This document shows, one piece after another, positions 52,008 to 61,883 of a stretch of DNA of 64,000 nucleotides. A model generated the notes under the pieces. The model had not been told where the DNA came from. It saw nothing but the letters and a program-made list of their open reading frames with translations, and did no database searches. The DNA is from Micavibrio sp. UBA6147 (GTDB taxonomy: Bacteria; Pseudomonadota; Alphaproteobacteria; Micavibrionales; UBA1664). Location: NCBI GenBank assembly GCA_002423185.1, contig DIUX01000001.1, positions 124,465 to 188,464 on the forward strand. Reading direction: 5' to 3'. Both the position numbers and the translations under genes were made by a program. The number at the start of each line of letters is the position of its first letter. The stretch's first letter is position 1.

Positions 52008-52195
52008 TACCCGCCTTTATCATCTTTTATTGTGCGGATAAACCTTTAATGCGGCGTTAAGAGCCCCCCAGTAAACGGGGCAAACAGAATGGTCTTGCAA
52101 CACATGAAATGATGTGCGGGCTGGACGAGGCCGAAAAAATATGCCAAAAGCTAGGGTGAATAAAACCGATAACATTATAAGACGGATAAAAAAAC

Positions 52196-53080
52196 ATGAC
52201 CACAACCATGAGTGACGACCAGCCTGTGCTGAAGGGAAACCTTATGAAAGGCAAGAAAGGCCTTATCATGGGCGTAGCCAACGACCGGTCGATTGCATGG
52301 GGAATTGCATCCGCGCTGGCCGCACAGGGCGCCGAACTTGCCTTTACCTATCAAGGCGAAGCCTTAGAGCGCCGCGTCCGCCCTTTGGCCGACTCTGTCG
52401 GGTCAAAACTGGTGATGCCGTGTGACGTGACATCCCCGCAAAGCATTGATGAAACCTTCGCAACGCTTAAAAAAGAATGGGGTGAGGTTGATTTCGTCCT
52501 GCATGCCATCGCATTTTCGGACAAAAACGAATTGACTGGCAAATATGTCGACACATCGCGCGATAATTTCCTGCGCACCATGGATATTTCGGTGTTTTCA
52601 TTCACCGCCGTTGCACAACGCGCGGCGAAGATGATGAGCAAGGGCGGAAGCCTCCTGACCCTCACTTATTACGGCGCTGAACGCGTTATGCCGCATTATA
52701 ACGTGATGGGCGTGGCCAAGGCGGCGCTTGAGGCGTCTGTGCGTTATCTTGCCGCCGATTTGGGCGGCGACAACATCCGCGTCAACGCGATTTCCGCCGG
52801 CCCGATCAAAACACTGGCGGCGAGCGGGATTGGCGATTTTCGCTTCATTTTGAAATGGAACGAACTGAACGCGCCGCTCAAGCGCAACGTCACGATTGAA
52901 GATGTTGGCCGTTCCGGCCTGTATTTGCTCAGCGATCTGGGCAGCGGCGTAACCGGTGAAGTCCTGCACGTTGACTCTGGCTATCACACGGTCGGCATGC
53001 TGGCGGTTGATTCCGTTGTTGAAACGGCGGAATTGCTGAAGTCCATGGCGCCAAAATCGGACGACCAAAACGCGGCCTAA
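52196..53080 (+). CDS. fabI: Enoyl-[acyl-carrier-protein] reductase
   Basis: FabI reduces enoyl-ACP with NADH, the last step of each fatty-acid elongation cycle. It belongs to the short-chain dehydrogenase family, with the FabI nucleotide motif GLIMGVANDRSIAWGIA and the catalytic Tyr-x6-Lys in HYNVMGVAKAALE. The triclosan/INH region AISAGPIKTLAASGI and the C-terminal GEVLHVDSGYHTVGM are present. The length of 294 residues is slightly extended at both ends. An ATG at 52208 (MSDDQP) is a possible alternative start. It precedes aroC by 59 bases. Confidence 0.96.
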   Translation: MTTTMSDDQPVLKGNLMKGKKGLIMGVANDRSIAWGIASALAAQGAELAFTYQGEALERRVRPLADSVGSKLVMPCDVTSPQSIDETFATLKKEWGEVDFVLHAIAFSDKNELTGKYVDTSRDNFLRTMDISVFSFTAVAQRAAKMMSKGGSLLTLTYYGAERVMPHYNVMGVAKAALEASVRYLAADLGGDNIRVNAISAGPIKTLAASGIGDFRFILKWNELNAPLKRNVTIEDVGRSGLYLLSDLGSGVTGEVLHVDSGYHTVGMLAVDSVVETAELLKSMAPKSDDQNAA

Positions 53081-53139
53081 GCCTTGATTAAGGGCGCTGT
53101 GAAAAAATCTGTGCTTTTAGAGAGAAGGGCGCGTTCCTG

Positions 53140-54228
53140 ATGTCCGGCAACCGTTTCGGTACGTTATTCCAATATACAAGCTGGGGCGAGAGCCACGGCC
53201 CCGCAATTGGCGTGGTCGTTGATGGCGTGCCGCCGCGCATCCCCTTGAATGAAGCCGATATTCAAGCCTTTTTGGATGAGCGCAAACCCGGTGGTTCGCG
53301 CTTTGTCACGCAACGCAAGGAGCCCGACAGGGTCGAGATTTTGTCGGGCGTTTTTGACGGCCTGACTACCGGCACACCGATCAGCCTCCTGATCCGCAAC
53401 GAAGACGCACGGTCAAAGGATTATGGCGACATCAAAGACAAATTCCGTCCCGGCCATGCCGACTACACGATGCAGGCCAAATACGGCATTCGGGATTATC
53501 GCGGCGGCGGGCGAAGCTCGGCGCGGGAAACGGCGTGCCGCGTGGCGGCGGGCGCAATTGCCCGCAAAATATTGACCCATCAAATCGGCGAATTCGTGTC
53601 GATTTCTGGTTTTGTTGCACAAATCGGCCCGCATTGCGCCGACCCCGCCCGCTATGACCCCGCCCAGCGTAACGAAAATCCATTTTTTGCGCTTGATCCG
53701 GCAATCGTGCCTGTATGGGAGGATTTCCTCGACCAAACCCGCAAAAACGGCTCCAGCGCCGGCGCGTTGGTGGAAGTACGGGCAAAGGGCATTCCCGCCG
53801 GTCTTGGCGCGCCCGTGCTGCGTAAGCTCGATGCCGACCTTGCCCATGCGATGATGTCGATCAACGCGGTTAAGGGGGTTGAGATTGGCGCCGGTTTTGG
53901 TGCTGTCACTTTGTCTGGCGCGGACAATGCCGACGATATTCGCATCGGCGAAGACGGCAAAACACCGATGTTCCTGTCCAACCATGCGGGCGGCGTTTTG
54001 GGCGGCATTTCATCGGGTCAAGAAGTGGTCGTGCGGATGGCGGTCAAGCCAACCTCGTCTATCCTGACCCCCAAGCAAACCATTGACGCCAACGGCAATG
54101 AAACCGAGATCGTGACCAAAGGTCGCCATGATCCATGCGTGGGTATTCGCGCCGTTCCGGTGGCGGAGGCGATGATGGCTTGTGTCCTTGCGGATCATTG
54201 GTTGATGCATAAGGCGCAATGTCTTTAG
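53140..54228 (+). CDS. aroC: Chorismate synthase
   Basis: AroC eliminates phosphate from EPSP to make chorismate using reduced FMN. All three signatures are seen: GESHGPAIGVVVDGVPPRI near residue 16, the central KYGIRDYRGGGRSSARET, and the C-terminal RHDPCVGIRAVPVAEAM. The 362-residue length is standard. AGAAGG lies 11 bases before the ATG. A weak stem (54313-54334, AAAAC/GCT with AGC/GTTTT) follows before sppA. Confidence 0.97.
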   Translation: MSGNRFGTLFQYTSWGESHGPAIGVVVDGVPPRIPLNEADIQAFLDERKPGGSRFVTQRKEPDRVEILSGVFDGLTTGTPISLLIRNEDARSKDYGDIKDKFRPGHADYTMQAKYGIRDYRGGGRSSARETACRVAAGAIARKILTHQIGEFVSISGFVAQIGPHCADPARYDPAQRNENPFFALDPAIVPVWEDFLDQTRKNGSSAGALVEVRAKGIPAGLGAPVLRKLDADLAHAMMSINAVKGVEIGAGFGAVTLSGADNADDIRIGEDGKTPMFLSNHAGGVLGGISSGQEVVVRMAVKPTSSILTPKQTIDANGNETEIVTKGRHDPCVGIRAVPVAEAMMACVLADHWLMHKAQCL

Positions 54229-54339
54229 TATTTTATTACAATGCCTTGCGATAAATTTCTTAGATTTTTATTCAATGTAATGCGGTTTTTGTACCGCGAT
54301 AAAACCATGACAAAAACCGCTCCTGTAGCGTTTTAGGGC

Positions 54340-54368
54340 ACTGAGTTTTTTGTGGATTGTGGTATTAT
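54340..54368 (+). promoter_or_regulatory. Candidate promoter of sppA
   Basis: TATTAT (54363-54368) lies within a T/G-rich stretch with a weak -35 around 54340. A start site near 54375 requires a start codon downstream of it. Confidence 0.35.
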
Positions 54369-54437
54369 ACCGGCCTTGTGGTCGCCATGCGCGCCACCAT
54401 AGATTTACCAATCACCAAGCCAAGGGATTTGAACGAT

Positions 54438-56453
54438 ATGCGCCGCAAAGCGATTTCAAAACTGGGGACTCCGCGTTTTAAGGGGCCGAGCGTCATCATC
54501 ATGCAAGACGCGAAGCCGAAGAACCGCTTTGTTCATTGGCTCTCGCGTTTTCTTATGCTGCTTGGCGTGATGGCGATTATCTCCAGCATGTCAACAATTG
54601 CCATGATCGCGAGCCTTGGCAGCGCCGGCGAAGACGACCCCGCCATCCTTAAAAACGGCACGATTTTGACCTATCACTTCACCGGCGGCCTGCGCGACAC
54701 TGCGGCGGCGGCGAGTTTTTCCAGCCCGCTGGCGGCGATTGACCCGACCTTGATGGACGTCACAATCGCCCTGCGCACCGCGGCAAAGGACGACTCGGTC
54801 AAGGCCTTCATCGCCCGCATCTCCGATGGGGCATATGGCTATACCGAGGTGATGGAGCTTTCTCAAGCCGTGAAAGATTTCCGCAAATCCGGCAAAAAAG
54901 CCTATGCGTACAGCACCTCTTTCGGTGATTTCGGTAATGGAATGTTGGAATATTATCTTGCGCTGGCGTTTGATGAAATATGGCTTCAACCGCTTGGTCA
55001 GGTGTCCTTGACGGGGTTTCAGGCCGAAGTGCCGTATTTTCGCTCTGCGCTTGATAAACTCGGCGTACAGGCACAGATTTTCCAGCGTAAAGATTTTAAA
55101 ACCGCACCGGAAAGCGCCCTGCGCAACGACATGACCGAAGCGAACCGCATCTCGTTAAACGGTATCCTGACGGCCTATAAAAAGGCCTTTGAAGACGCGG
55201 TTGTGGAGTCTGGGCGCGCCATTGACATCAGCCACTTCGCCAAGGCTTTGGGCGGCGCACCCATCCCCGAGGCCGACGCCAAGACCTATGGCTATGTTGA
55301 CGTCATCGGCTATGTCGATGAACTGGTTGAAAATCTGGGCAATGCGCACGGTATTGACATTAAGGCCTACCGCAACTTGCTCGGCTATGAGTTTACTGTG
55401 CCGCAAGAGGACAAGGGGGGCTTATTGTCTGGTTTGTTGTCTGCGGACAAACAAGACAAAGAGTATAAAAACATCGCCTTGATCTTTATTGAAGGGGCAA
55501 TCATGCCGACCGGTGAGGGGGCATCCGCCGCGCCCTATGCCATGTTGGGTGGCACACCCGTATCGGCGCTTGAAATATCGGGCGAGATTAAAAACGCCGC
55601 TGACCGCGAGGACATCGCCGCGATTGTCCTGCGGGTCAACAGCCCCGGCGGCTCGCCCACCGCATCCGAAACCATTCGCCGCGCCGTGATCTATGCCCAA
55701 AACAAAGGCAAAACAATCGTCGTGTCGATGGGCGAGGCTGCGGCCTCCGGCGGCTATTGGATTGTGACCGATGCCGATTACATCATGGCGTATCCCGTGA
55801 CTTTGACGGGGTCAATCGGCGTGTTTGGCGGCAAATTAGTGCTTCAGGATTTGTGGAATAAAATCGGCGTTAATTGGGAAACTGTGGTGCTGGAGGGGTT
55901 TGGCGGCAATGGATTATGGTCGCAAAACCGCCCCTATACCGAGTCCGAGGCGGTGTCTATCAACCGCATGATGGATGATATTTACAACGGCTTTGTTGCC
56001 CGCGTGGTCGAAGGCCGCCTTATGAGCGCCGAAGACGTTGAGCGCGTGGCGCAAGGCCGTGTCTGGTCAGGGCAGGACGCCGTTGAACAAGGGCTTGTCG
56101 ATAAAATCGGCGGGCTTGAAGACACGTTGGTGGAGGTTGCCGCCATGCTCGAAGTTAAGCGCGACCACCTCGGCGTTATTATTATGCCGGAACCGCTCAG
56201 CCCGCTGCAATCCTTCCTGCGGATGCTCAAAAAAGGCCCGTCTTTATCGTCAATGATGAGCCTGAGCCCCGCCACACTTCAAGGCGACATGTCGGCGGCG
56301 GAATATGGCGCAAGTGCCTTGTTCGGCGCGGCACGCGGTGCGAATGCAAGCGGGGCGGATATGGTGGGTATGGAGTGGTTAGCACCGGAAGTCCTGCGCG
56401 CCACCAATCCGCAAGGGTTCAGCGTCCTACAGCCCGCGATACGCTTTCGCTAA
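54438..56453 (+). CDS. sppA: Signal peptide peptidase SppA, 67K type
   Basis: SppA degrades cleaved signal peptides in the inner membrane using a Ser-Lys dyad. The protein is the long (duplicated, 67K) form: an N-terminal membrane helix (LSRFLMLLGVMAIISSMSTIAMI), an N-terminal S49 domain with the Lys candidate in RKDFKTAPE, and a C-terminal S49 domain with NSPGGSPTASE and the catalytic serine in GEAAASGGYW. The start is placed at 54438 because AGGGA is 10 bases upstream. ATG 54387 (MRATIDLPI) is an alternative. It converges with hemA across 130 bases. Confidence 0.93.
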   Translation: MRRKAISKLGTPRFKGPSVIIMQDAKPKNRFVHWLSRFLMLLGVMAIISSMSTIAMIASLGSAGEDDPAILKNGTILTYHFTGGLRDTAAAASFSSPLAAIDPTLMDVTIALRTAAKDDSVKAFIARISDGAYGYTEVMELSQAVKDFRKSGKKAYAYSTSFGDFGNGMLEYYLALAFDEIWLQPLGQVSLTGFQAEVPYFRSALDKLGVQAQIFQRKDFKTAPESALRNDMTEANRISLNGILTAYKKAFEDAVVESGRAIDISHFAKALGGAPIPEADAKTYGYVDVIGYVDELVENLGNAHGIDIKAYRNLLGYEFTVPQEDKGGLLSGLLSADKQDKEYKNIALIFIEGAIMPTGEGASAAPYAMLGGTPVSALEISGEIKNAADREDIAAIVLRVNSPGGSPTASETIRRAVIYAQNKGKTIVVSMGEAAASGGYWIVTDADYIMAYPVTLTGSIGVFGGKLVLQDLWNKIGVNWETVVLEGFGGNGLWSQNRPYTESEAVSINRMMDDIYNGFVARVVEGRLMSAEDVERVAQGRVWSGQDAVEQGLVDKIGGLEDTLVEVAAMLEVKRDHLGVIIMPEPLSPLQSFLRMLKKGPSLSSMMSLSPATLQGDMSAAEYGASALFGAARGANASGADMVGMEWLAPEVLRATNPQGFSVLQPAIRFR

Positions 56454-56561
56454 GCGGATTAACCCCGAAAAGCTCAATGAAGCAACGGGGCAAAGAGCGG
56501 GTGCAAGCAACAGGGGTAAGGAATAAGATAAGTATCCAGCCTCACCGATTTTGTTTTGTAC

Positions 56562-56600
56562 CGGTTTCAGGCTGCGCCGGTTTCTAAGCTGCGCTGGTTT
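56562..56600. repeat. Short imperfect tandem repeat at the 3' end of hemA
   Basis: Two 16-17-base units (CGGTTTCAGGCTGCGC and CGGTTTCTAAGCTGCGC) and a partial third (TGGTTT) span the hemA stop codon (56584-56586). Confidence 0.55.
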
Positions 56601-57816
56601 TTTCGAGCGCGTGATGATTCCACAATTCGTTCAAAGCATGGATGAGGTGGTCGATGTCGGCCTCACTGTGAACCGCGCTCGGCGTCATGCGAAGGCGCTC
56701 CGTACCCACTGGCACAGTCGGAAAATTGATCGGCTGGACATAGATGTCGTAACGGTCAAGCAGCGTGTCCGTCACGGCGCGGCAACAATGCGCCTCACCC
56801 ACCACAACAGGCACGATATGGCTCGGCCCCTCCATAAACGGCAGGCCGAGCGTCTTGAGCCGCGCCTTCATCAAGGCGGCGTTTTTATGCACGCGGGCGC
56901 GCTCGATTTGCGATGTCTTCAAATATTCAACACTGGCCAAACCTCCGGCGGCAATGGCGGGGGGCAGGGCGGTGGTGAATATGAACCCGCTGGCGTGGGA
57001 ACGAATGGCGTCAATGATGTTGGCGTCGCCCGTAATGAACCCGCCCATCACACCATAAGCCTTGCCCAGCGTGCCTTCCAAAATCGTGATGCGATCCATC
57101 AATCCTTCGCGCTCGGCAATGCCGCCACCGCGTGGGCCGTACAGGCCGACGGCGTGAACTTCGTCCAAATACGTCATGGCGTTGTACCGCTCGGCAAGCT
57201 CCACAATCTCGCGGATCGGGGCGATGTCGCCCTCCATCGAATAAACAGATTCAAAGGCGATGATTTTGGGACGTTCAATCGCAACGGATTGGAGGAGGCT
57301 CTCAAGATGCTCAAGGTCGTTATGACGAAAAACGTGTTTTTCACATTGTCCGGCGCGGATTCCGGCAATCATCGAGGCATGGTTCAAGGCGTCCGAAAAC
57401 ATCACGCAATCGGGAAGGAGCTTGGCAAGGGTGCTGAGCGCCCCTTCATTCGAGGTATAGCCGGATGAAAAAACCAAGGCGGCTTGCTTGTTGTGCAAAT
57501 CGGCGAGGCTGGCTTCAAGATCAACGATATAGCGGGTCGTGCCGGAAATATTACGCGTGCCGCCGGCGCCCGCACCGCAAGTGTCAATCGCGGCCTTCAT
57601 GGCGTTCATGACAACGGGGTTTTGCCCCATGCCGAGGTAATCATTGCTGCACCAAATCGTGACTGTACGGCTGGTGCCGTTTTTGGCGCGAAGAGTGGCT
57701 TTGGGAAATTGCCCGACATGGCGCTCAAGATTCGCGAAATAACGGTAACGCCCGTCTTGCTTGATCGTTTTGATCACATCATCGAAATGATCGGTGTATG
57801 AAAACCGTGTTTGCAT
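56584..57816 (-). CDS. hemA: 5-aminolevulinate synthase
   Basis: ALAS condenses succinyl-CoA and glycine to 5-aminolevulinate, the first step of heme synthesis in Alphaproteobacteria and mitochondria. The 410-residue PLP enzyme has CSNDYLGMGQNPVV, the GTRNISGT stretch, SGYTSNEGALS, DEVHAVGLYGPRGGG and the PLP lysine K252 in LEGTLGKAYGVMGG. The start at 57816 (MQTRFSYTDHF) fits homologues. AGGA lies 10 bases upstream. The longer frame from 58002 is not conserved. It is the best single indicator that the host is an alphaproteobacterium. Confidence 0.96.
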   Translation of the reverse strand: MQTRFSYTDHFDDVIKTIKQDGRYRYFANLERHVGQFPKATLRAKNGTSRTVTIWCSNDYLGMGQNPVVMNAMKAAIDTCGAGAGGTRNISGTTRYIVDLEASLADLHNKQAALVFSSGYTSNEGALSTLAKLLPDCVMFSDALNHASMIAGIRAGQCEKHVFRHNDLEHLESLLQSVAIERPKIIAFESVYSMEGDIAPIREIVELAERYNAMTYLDEVHAVGLYGPRGGGIAEREGLMDRITILEGTLGKAYGVMGGFITGDANIIDAIRSHASGFIFTTALPPAIAAGGLASVEYLKTSQIERARVHKNAALMKARLKTLGLPFMEGPSHIVPVVVGEAHCCRAVTDTLLDRYDIYVQPINFPTVPVGTERLRMTPSAVHSEADIDHLIHALNELWNHHALEKTSAA

Positions 57817-58067
57817 CCTTCGCAGTCCTAAACTATAGTCCGTAAAAACAAGTAATAATAATGGGTCGTTCGTGGCTTTGCCTTGATTTTTATCAAGGAT
57901 AATTTCCCAAAACGATGCCCAAAAACGGTGAATGTCAGGGGAACAGGTTTTGACGACAAGATCAACCCTATAAATGCATCGTAATATGGGACAAAAGGCC
58001 ACGCCTGCGCCCGCTTATACTGATAAAACGCACTGCTTATAGCATAAAATAACGGGAGGTCACTATC

Positions 58068-59012
58068 ATGATTGTTGTATTTGGGTCTTTGACCATTGAT
58101 TTGAATGTTGTCGTGCCGCATTTGCCGGTCGCGGGGGAAACGGTTTTGTCGCCGACCTATGAATGGATGCCCGGCGGCAAAGGCGCAAATCAGGCATTTT
58201 GCGCCGCGCGATGCGGGGCGAAAGTCGCGATGGTCGGCATGGTCGGCGATGACGGTTTTGGCACACGCGTTTTGAATAATCTCAAAAAAGAGGGGATATT
58301 AGCCTCCGGCGTCGGGCGCAGTGACGACATGCCGACCGGATGCGCAACAATCTTTATTGACCAATCATCGGGCGAGAACCAGATCGTGATCGCCGCCGGT
58401 GCCAATATGCAAACCAGCGCCGACCAAGTGCCGGACGATATTCTCGGCGCCCGCAACCTCGTGATGATGCAGATGGAAGTTCCGCATGAGGAAAACTGGG
58501 CGGTGATTGATAAAGCCTATAAAAACGGCGCCAAAACCATTTTGAACATCGCCCCCGCCGCACCGGTTCCGAAGGAAGTTTTGGACAAGCTCGACTACCT
58601 CATCGTGAACCGGATTGAGGCCGAACAAATCGCGGCGAAGCTGGGGCTGAAAATCGAGACGGACGCGATGAAACTGGCGCATGTTCTGGCGGCGAAATGC
58701 TCGCTGACTTGCGTCATCACGCTTGGCCCGAATGGGTCGGTCGCGGTCGAGCCGGACGGTAAAACCGGATGGTCGGTTGCGGCGCTGGAAATCGAAAAAG
58801 TCGTCGATACAACGGGCGCGGGCGATGCGTTTTGCGGGGCGTTTGCCGCCGCCATCCACGCCGGTCAATCTTTGCCACAAGCCATGCGCTACGGCAGTGC
58901 GGCGGGCTCTCTCGCTTGCCGCGGTAAGGGCGCGCAAGCCTCTGTTGCACATAAGGAGGAAATCGAAGAACATCTGGTGAACCTCCCTGAGGCTAAAAAA
59001 GCGAGTGTTTAG
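58068..59012 (+). CDS. PfkB-family carbohydrate kinase, ribokinase-like, 314 aa
   Basis: The PfkB signatures are both present: the N-terminal GGKGANQAFCAARCGAKVAMVG with the Gly-Gly substrate loop, and the C-terminal ATP/anion-hole DTTGAGDAFCGAF with the catalytic Asp. NGSV/GEN motifs and length match ribokinase. It phosphorylates ribose or a related sugar. No ribose transporter or rbs regulator is adjacent. AGGT/GGGAGG sits nine bases before the ATG. A terminator follows. Confidence 0.92.
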   Translation: MIVVFGSLTIDLNVVVPHLPVAGETVLSPTYEWMPGGKGANQAFCAARCGAKVAMVGMVGDDGFGTRVLNNLKKEGILASGVGRSDDMPTGCATIFIDQSSGENQIVIAAGANMQTSADQVPDDILGARNLVMMQMEVPHEENWAVIDKAYKNGAKTILNIAPAAPVPKEVLDKLDYLIVNRIEAEQIAAKLGLKIETDAMKLAHVLAAKCSLTCVITLGPNGSVAVEPDGKTGWSVAALEIEKVVDTTGAGDAFCGAFAAAIHAGQSLPQAMRYGSAAGSLACRGKGAQASVAHKEEIEEHLVNLPEAKKASV

Positions 59013-59039
59013 CGCATCGTGACCCTATGAATCATGCTC

Positions 59040-59068
59040 AAAAACGCGCTTTAAGGCGCGTTTTTTTT
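59040..59068 (+). terminator. Rho-independent terminator after the ribokinase-like gene
   Basis: AAAAACGCGC (59040-59049) pairs with GCGCGTTTTT (59056-59065) over TTTAAG with extra T. In the opposite sense it may end the ABC transporter operon. Confidence 0.88.
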
Positions 59069-59094
59069 GTCGGGTTTGTTCCGCCGTTTATCGG

Positions 59095-60063
59095 CTATTT
59101 TTTGTTGCTGTGGGGGTTATAGGCTTGGCGCAGGGAATCGCCCAAGACGTTGAAGGCGATGACCGTGGCAAAAATCGCAAGGCCGGGCCACAGGGCGAGG
59201 CTGGGGCGATCCCAGATGTAATCCTCCGCCCCTTGGAGCATGTTGCCCCAGCTAGCGGTCGGGGGCTGTATGCCGAGGCCGAGAAAGCTCAAACTCGATT
59301 CCAGCAAAATAATATTCCCGATCGCCAGCGTTGCGGCAACGATGAGCGGAGCAATGACGTTGGGCAGGATATGACGGATCATGACCTGAATATCCGTCGC
59401 GCCAAGGGCATGGGCGGCGGTGACATAGAGTTGTTCCTTTGCCCCCAATGTTCCCGCGCGGACAAGGCGCGCGGCGGCCGGCCATGCAAAAACGGTGATA
59501 ATCGCGACCATCTTGTACAAGCCGAAAGAGGGGCTGTTGACCGCATCGGCGCTGAGGCCGATTTTGGTAAAATCAATCGCCGATACGATAATCAAGAGCG
59601 GCAGGAGCGGGAGCGCCAAAACAGTATCGGTGAGGCGCATGAGCAACCGGTCAACCACCCCGCCGCGAAACCCCGCAACAAGGCCGATCATGCACCCAAG
59701 CGTTGCGGCGCATAACGCCCCCGCGAGGCCAATCGCCATGGAAATCTTCGTGCCGGCAATGAGCCGCGCCAAAACATCGCGCCCAAGCGGGTCAGTGCCG
59801 AGCGGGTTTTGCGCCGTAGACGCCCCAAGCCGCGCCATGAGGTCAGTATGGTGCGGGTCAAGACCGAACCAAGCGCTGAGGACACTCCCGAACACCGCAA
59901 TAACACAGAGAAACACAAGAAAAACCGCCGCAATCATCGCACCAACCGACCCGAACACAGCACGGCGCAGGATGTTGGACAAAGACGCAGGGGCGCTTGA
60001 TACGGCACTTGATGCGGCGTTTGTAAGAGTGCCGGATGGTTGCGGTGTCATGGGATGGATCAT
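59095..60063 (-). CDS. Oligopeptide-type ABC transporter permease (OppC/DppC-like), 322 aa
   Basis: The protein is a BPD_transp_1 inner-membrane permease with an N-terminal helix (GSVGAMIAAVFLVFLCVIAVFGSVLSAWFG), GTDPLGRDVLARLIAGTKIS (the OppC signature DxLGRDxxSR) and the ABC-ATPase contact EAA-like motif HALGATDIQVMIRHILPNVIAPLIV. The C-terminal LGLGIQPPTASWGNML is typical. Its ATG overlaps the OppB-like stop by four bases. The ATP-binding subunits are not in the window, at least not on this side. Confidence 0.95.
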   Translation of the reverse strand: MIHPMTPQPSGTLTNAASSAVSSAPASLSNILRRAVFGSVGAMIAAVFLVFLCVIAVFGSVLSAWFGLDPHHTDLMARLGASTAQNPLGTDPLGRDVLARLIAGTKISMAIGLAGALCAATLGCMIGLVAGFRGGVVDRLLMRLTDTVLALPLLPLLIIVSAIDFTKIGLSADAVNSPSFGLYKMVAIITVFAWPAAARLVRAGTLGAKEQLYVTAAHALGATDIQVMIRHILPNVIAPLIVAATLAIGNIILLESSLSFLGLGIQPPTASWGNMLQGAEDYIWDRPSLALWPGLAIFATVIAFNVLGDSLRQAYNPHSNKK

Positions 60064-61079
60064 GCGCCGCCTCCGCTTTTAGTGCTGCGCGTTTTGTCGG
60101 CGGCGCTGCGGATGCGGGGGTCGAGGAAGCGATAGAGCAAATCCGCCATCATATTCGCCGCCACAATCATCGCGGTGATGAGGAGTAAGGCAGACAGCGC
60201 CAAATGATAGTCATTGCCCATGATCGCGTCATAGACGAGCCGCCCCATGCCGCGCCAGTTAAAAATCGTTTCGGTAATCACCGCCCCACTGAACAACGTG
60301 CCGAAATCAAGCGCGATGACGGTAATGACGGGGATCATGGCTTGCGGCAAGGCGTGATGAATGATGATGCGGGCGGGGGACAAGCCCTTGGCGCGGGCGG
60401 TGCGGATATGGTCGGCGGACAAGGCCTCGATCATGCCGGCGCGGATATAGCGTATATACCCGCCAACGGAGGCGAGGGCGAGCGCCGCAACCGGCAAAAT
60501 ATAGTAATGAAACGGCAAAAATGCGCTTGAATTTGCGCCCGCATACGCACCGGATGCGGCGCGTACGGGCGGCATTCCGCCGGCGGGCAACCACCCCGCC
60601 GCCACTGAAAACACAGTAATCAGCAGCAGGCCAAGCCAGAAGGGCGGGATAGAAATGCCAGCGTAGCACAGCAAATTAATCAATTTCGCGCCCATGCCAT
60701 GCGGGCGGCAAGCACTGTACACGCCAAGCGGCAAAGCCAGCGACAAGGCGGTGATCATCGCACAGCCAAGCAACACAAGCGTATTCATAAACGCAACGCC
60801 CAAAAGGTCGGCAACGGGTTGGTTGAACAGGCGTGAATGGCCGAGATCACCGCTCAAAAACCCTGCCGCCCAATCGACATAGCGTTCCCACAGCGGACGA
60901 TCAAGCCCGTACAGGGCGCGCAGCCGTGCGGCGTCTTCGGCGGTCGCGTGGGGGTTTGCGGCGAGCATGATATCAATCGGGTCGCCCGGCATCAGGCCAA
61001 TGAGGGCATACACCGCCATCGAAATCAAAAACAAGACGACACAGGCCTCAAATAATTTATTGAAGGTTACGCGGATCAT
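60060..61079 (-). CDS. Oligopeptide-type ABC transporter permease (OppB/DppB-like), 339 aa
   Basis: This is the partner permease of the gene at 59095-60063. The N-terminal helix with LMPGDPIDIML, GLDRPLWERYVDWAAGFLSGDLGHS, the helices between 100 and 160 and the EAA-like loop DHIRTARAKGLSPARIIIHHALPQAM are those of OppB/DppB. The C-terminal helix pair ends with RFLDPRIRSAA. It is the first of the two permease genes. The binding-protein gene of the same direction starts beyond 64000, with three unrelated genes between. Confidence 0.95.
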   Translation of the reverse strand: MIRVTFNKLFEACVVLFLISMAVYALIGLMPGDPIDIMLAANPHATAEDAARLRALYGLDRPLWERYVDWAAGFLSGDLGHSRLFNQPVADLLGVAFMNTLVLLGCAMITALSLALPLGVYSACRPHGMGAKLINLLCYAGISIPPFWLGLLLITVFSVAAGWLPAGGMPPVRAASGAYAGANSSAFLPFHYYILPVAALALASVGGYIRYIRAGMIEALSADHIRTARAKGLSPARIIIHHALPQAMIPVITVIALDFGTLFSGAVITETIFNWRGMGRLVYDAIMGNDYHLALSALLLITAMIVAANMMADLLYRFLDPRIRSAADKTRSTKSGGGA

Positions 61080-61188
61080 CTCAAAATCGCCCGATATTCG
61101 CGCGACTCAAACCTGCAAAATCTAAAAAGGGACGATGTGAAGGTCATGGAGCTGTTCGTTGTTGGCGGCTTGTGCGTGTTGCCCGACA

Positions 61189-61755
61189 TTATGCATCGCC
61201 CTTTGTTTGCGGGGGTGGTGATTTGGGGATGGCATGCTTGGTCAGATCCTTGAAATAGCGTTGGCACACGCGGGTCAATTCGGCGTGAATTTCATTGGCT
61301 TGCGGGTTTTCTAAGCCTTCCAGCCGCCCTTCGATCACAACGTGCAACCCGTCATAATGCGCTTGCACAACATCAAGTTCTTTATCGCCCATCATCGGGA
61401 TTGAATCGAGGAAATGCAGGACATTATCGGATATGCGCGTGACAAGGGGATAGCGGAACATCGCGCCATTGGCCTTGAGCTGTACAAAATTGGCGGCGAA
61501 GTCCTTGATGGTTTTTTCACTGTCCTGTATGCCTTGCTTACGCAGCAAAACAAGCAAATCATAAATAATGCCGGTCAATTCCCGCGCAAGGGGCAAGAAG
61601 CCATCATAGCTGCACTCATCAATCAGGCGTTGGGCATTTTTGATTTTGTCATCATCAATGCCGCCATCGCCGACTTTTTGCTTCAGGAGGTTCACAGGTT
61701 TGAAAATCTGAGTCCTGAGGGAGGGGTGAAGGTCTTGTTCGCGTTGGTTTGTCAT
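61189..61755 (-). CDS. All-alpha hypothetical protein, paralogue 2, 188 aa
   Basis: Predicted mainly helical and soluble. It aligns with the gene immediately upstream: (F/L)KPVNLLKQKVGDGGIDDDKIKNAQRLID versus LKPKVGSGGLEESVIQSAQKTID, then QLKANGAMFRYPLVTRISDNVLHFLD versus QIKAHSGMFKFSLLGQVADICLFFIE, and a C-terminal E....EL..V.Q.Y.K. The family is unknown to me. The YjfB-like motility gene 785 bases upstream on the same strand suggests a link to motility or chemotaxis, but this is context only. Confidence 0.75.
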   Translation of the reverse strand: MTNQREQDLHPSLRTQIFKPVNLLKQKVGDGGIDDDKIKNAQRLIDECSYDGFLPLARELTGIIYDLLVLLRKQGIQDSEKTIKDFAANFVQLKANGAMFRYPLVTRISDNVLHFLDSIPMMGDKELDVVQAHYDGLHVVIEGRLEGLENPQANEIHAELTRVCQRYFKDLTKHAIPKSPPPQTKGDA

Positions 61756-61883
61756 GGTCGCCGTGCCAATGTCAAAGTTGTGGAAATTGCGATTTTCTTC
61801 TCAAAATTATAGCCGTTTCAGCGCCAAAATCCTAGCGCAATTCAAAGCGCGAACATATGCGTATAACGATGGGCGAGCAGACC

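Noticed and set aside
56551..57468. Antisense frame of 305 aa opposite hemA
   Set aside because: Same reason. The ALAS signatures are all on the minus strand.
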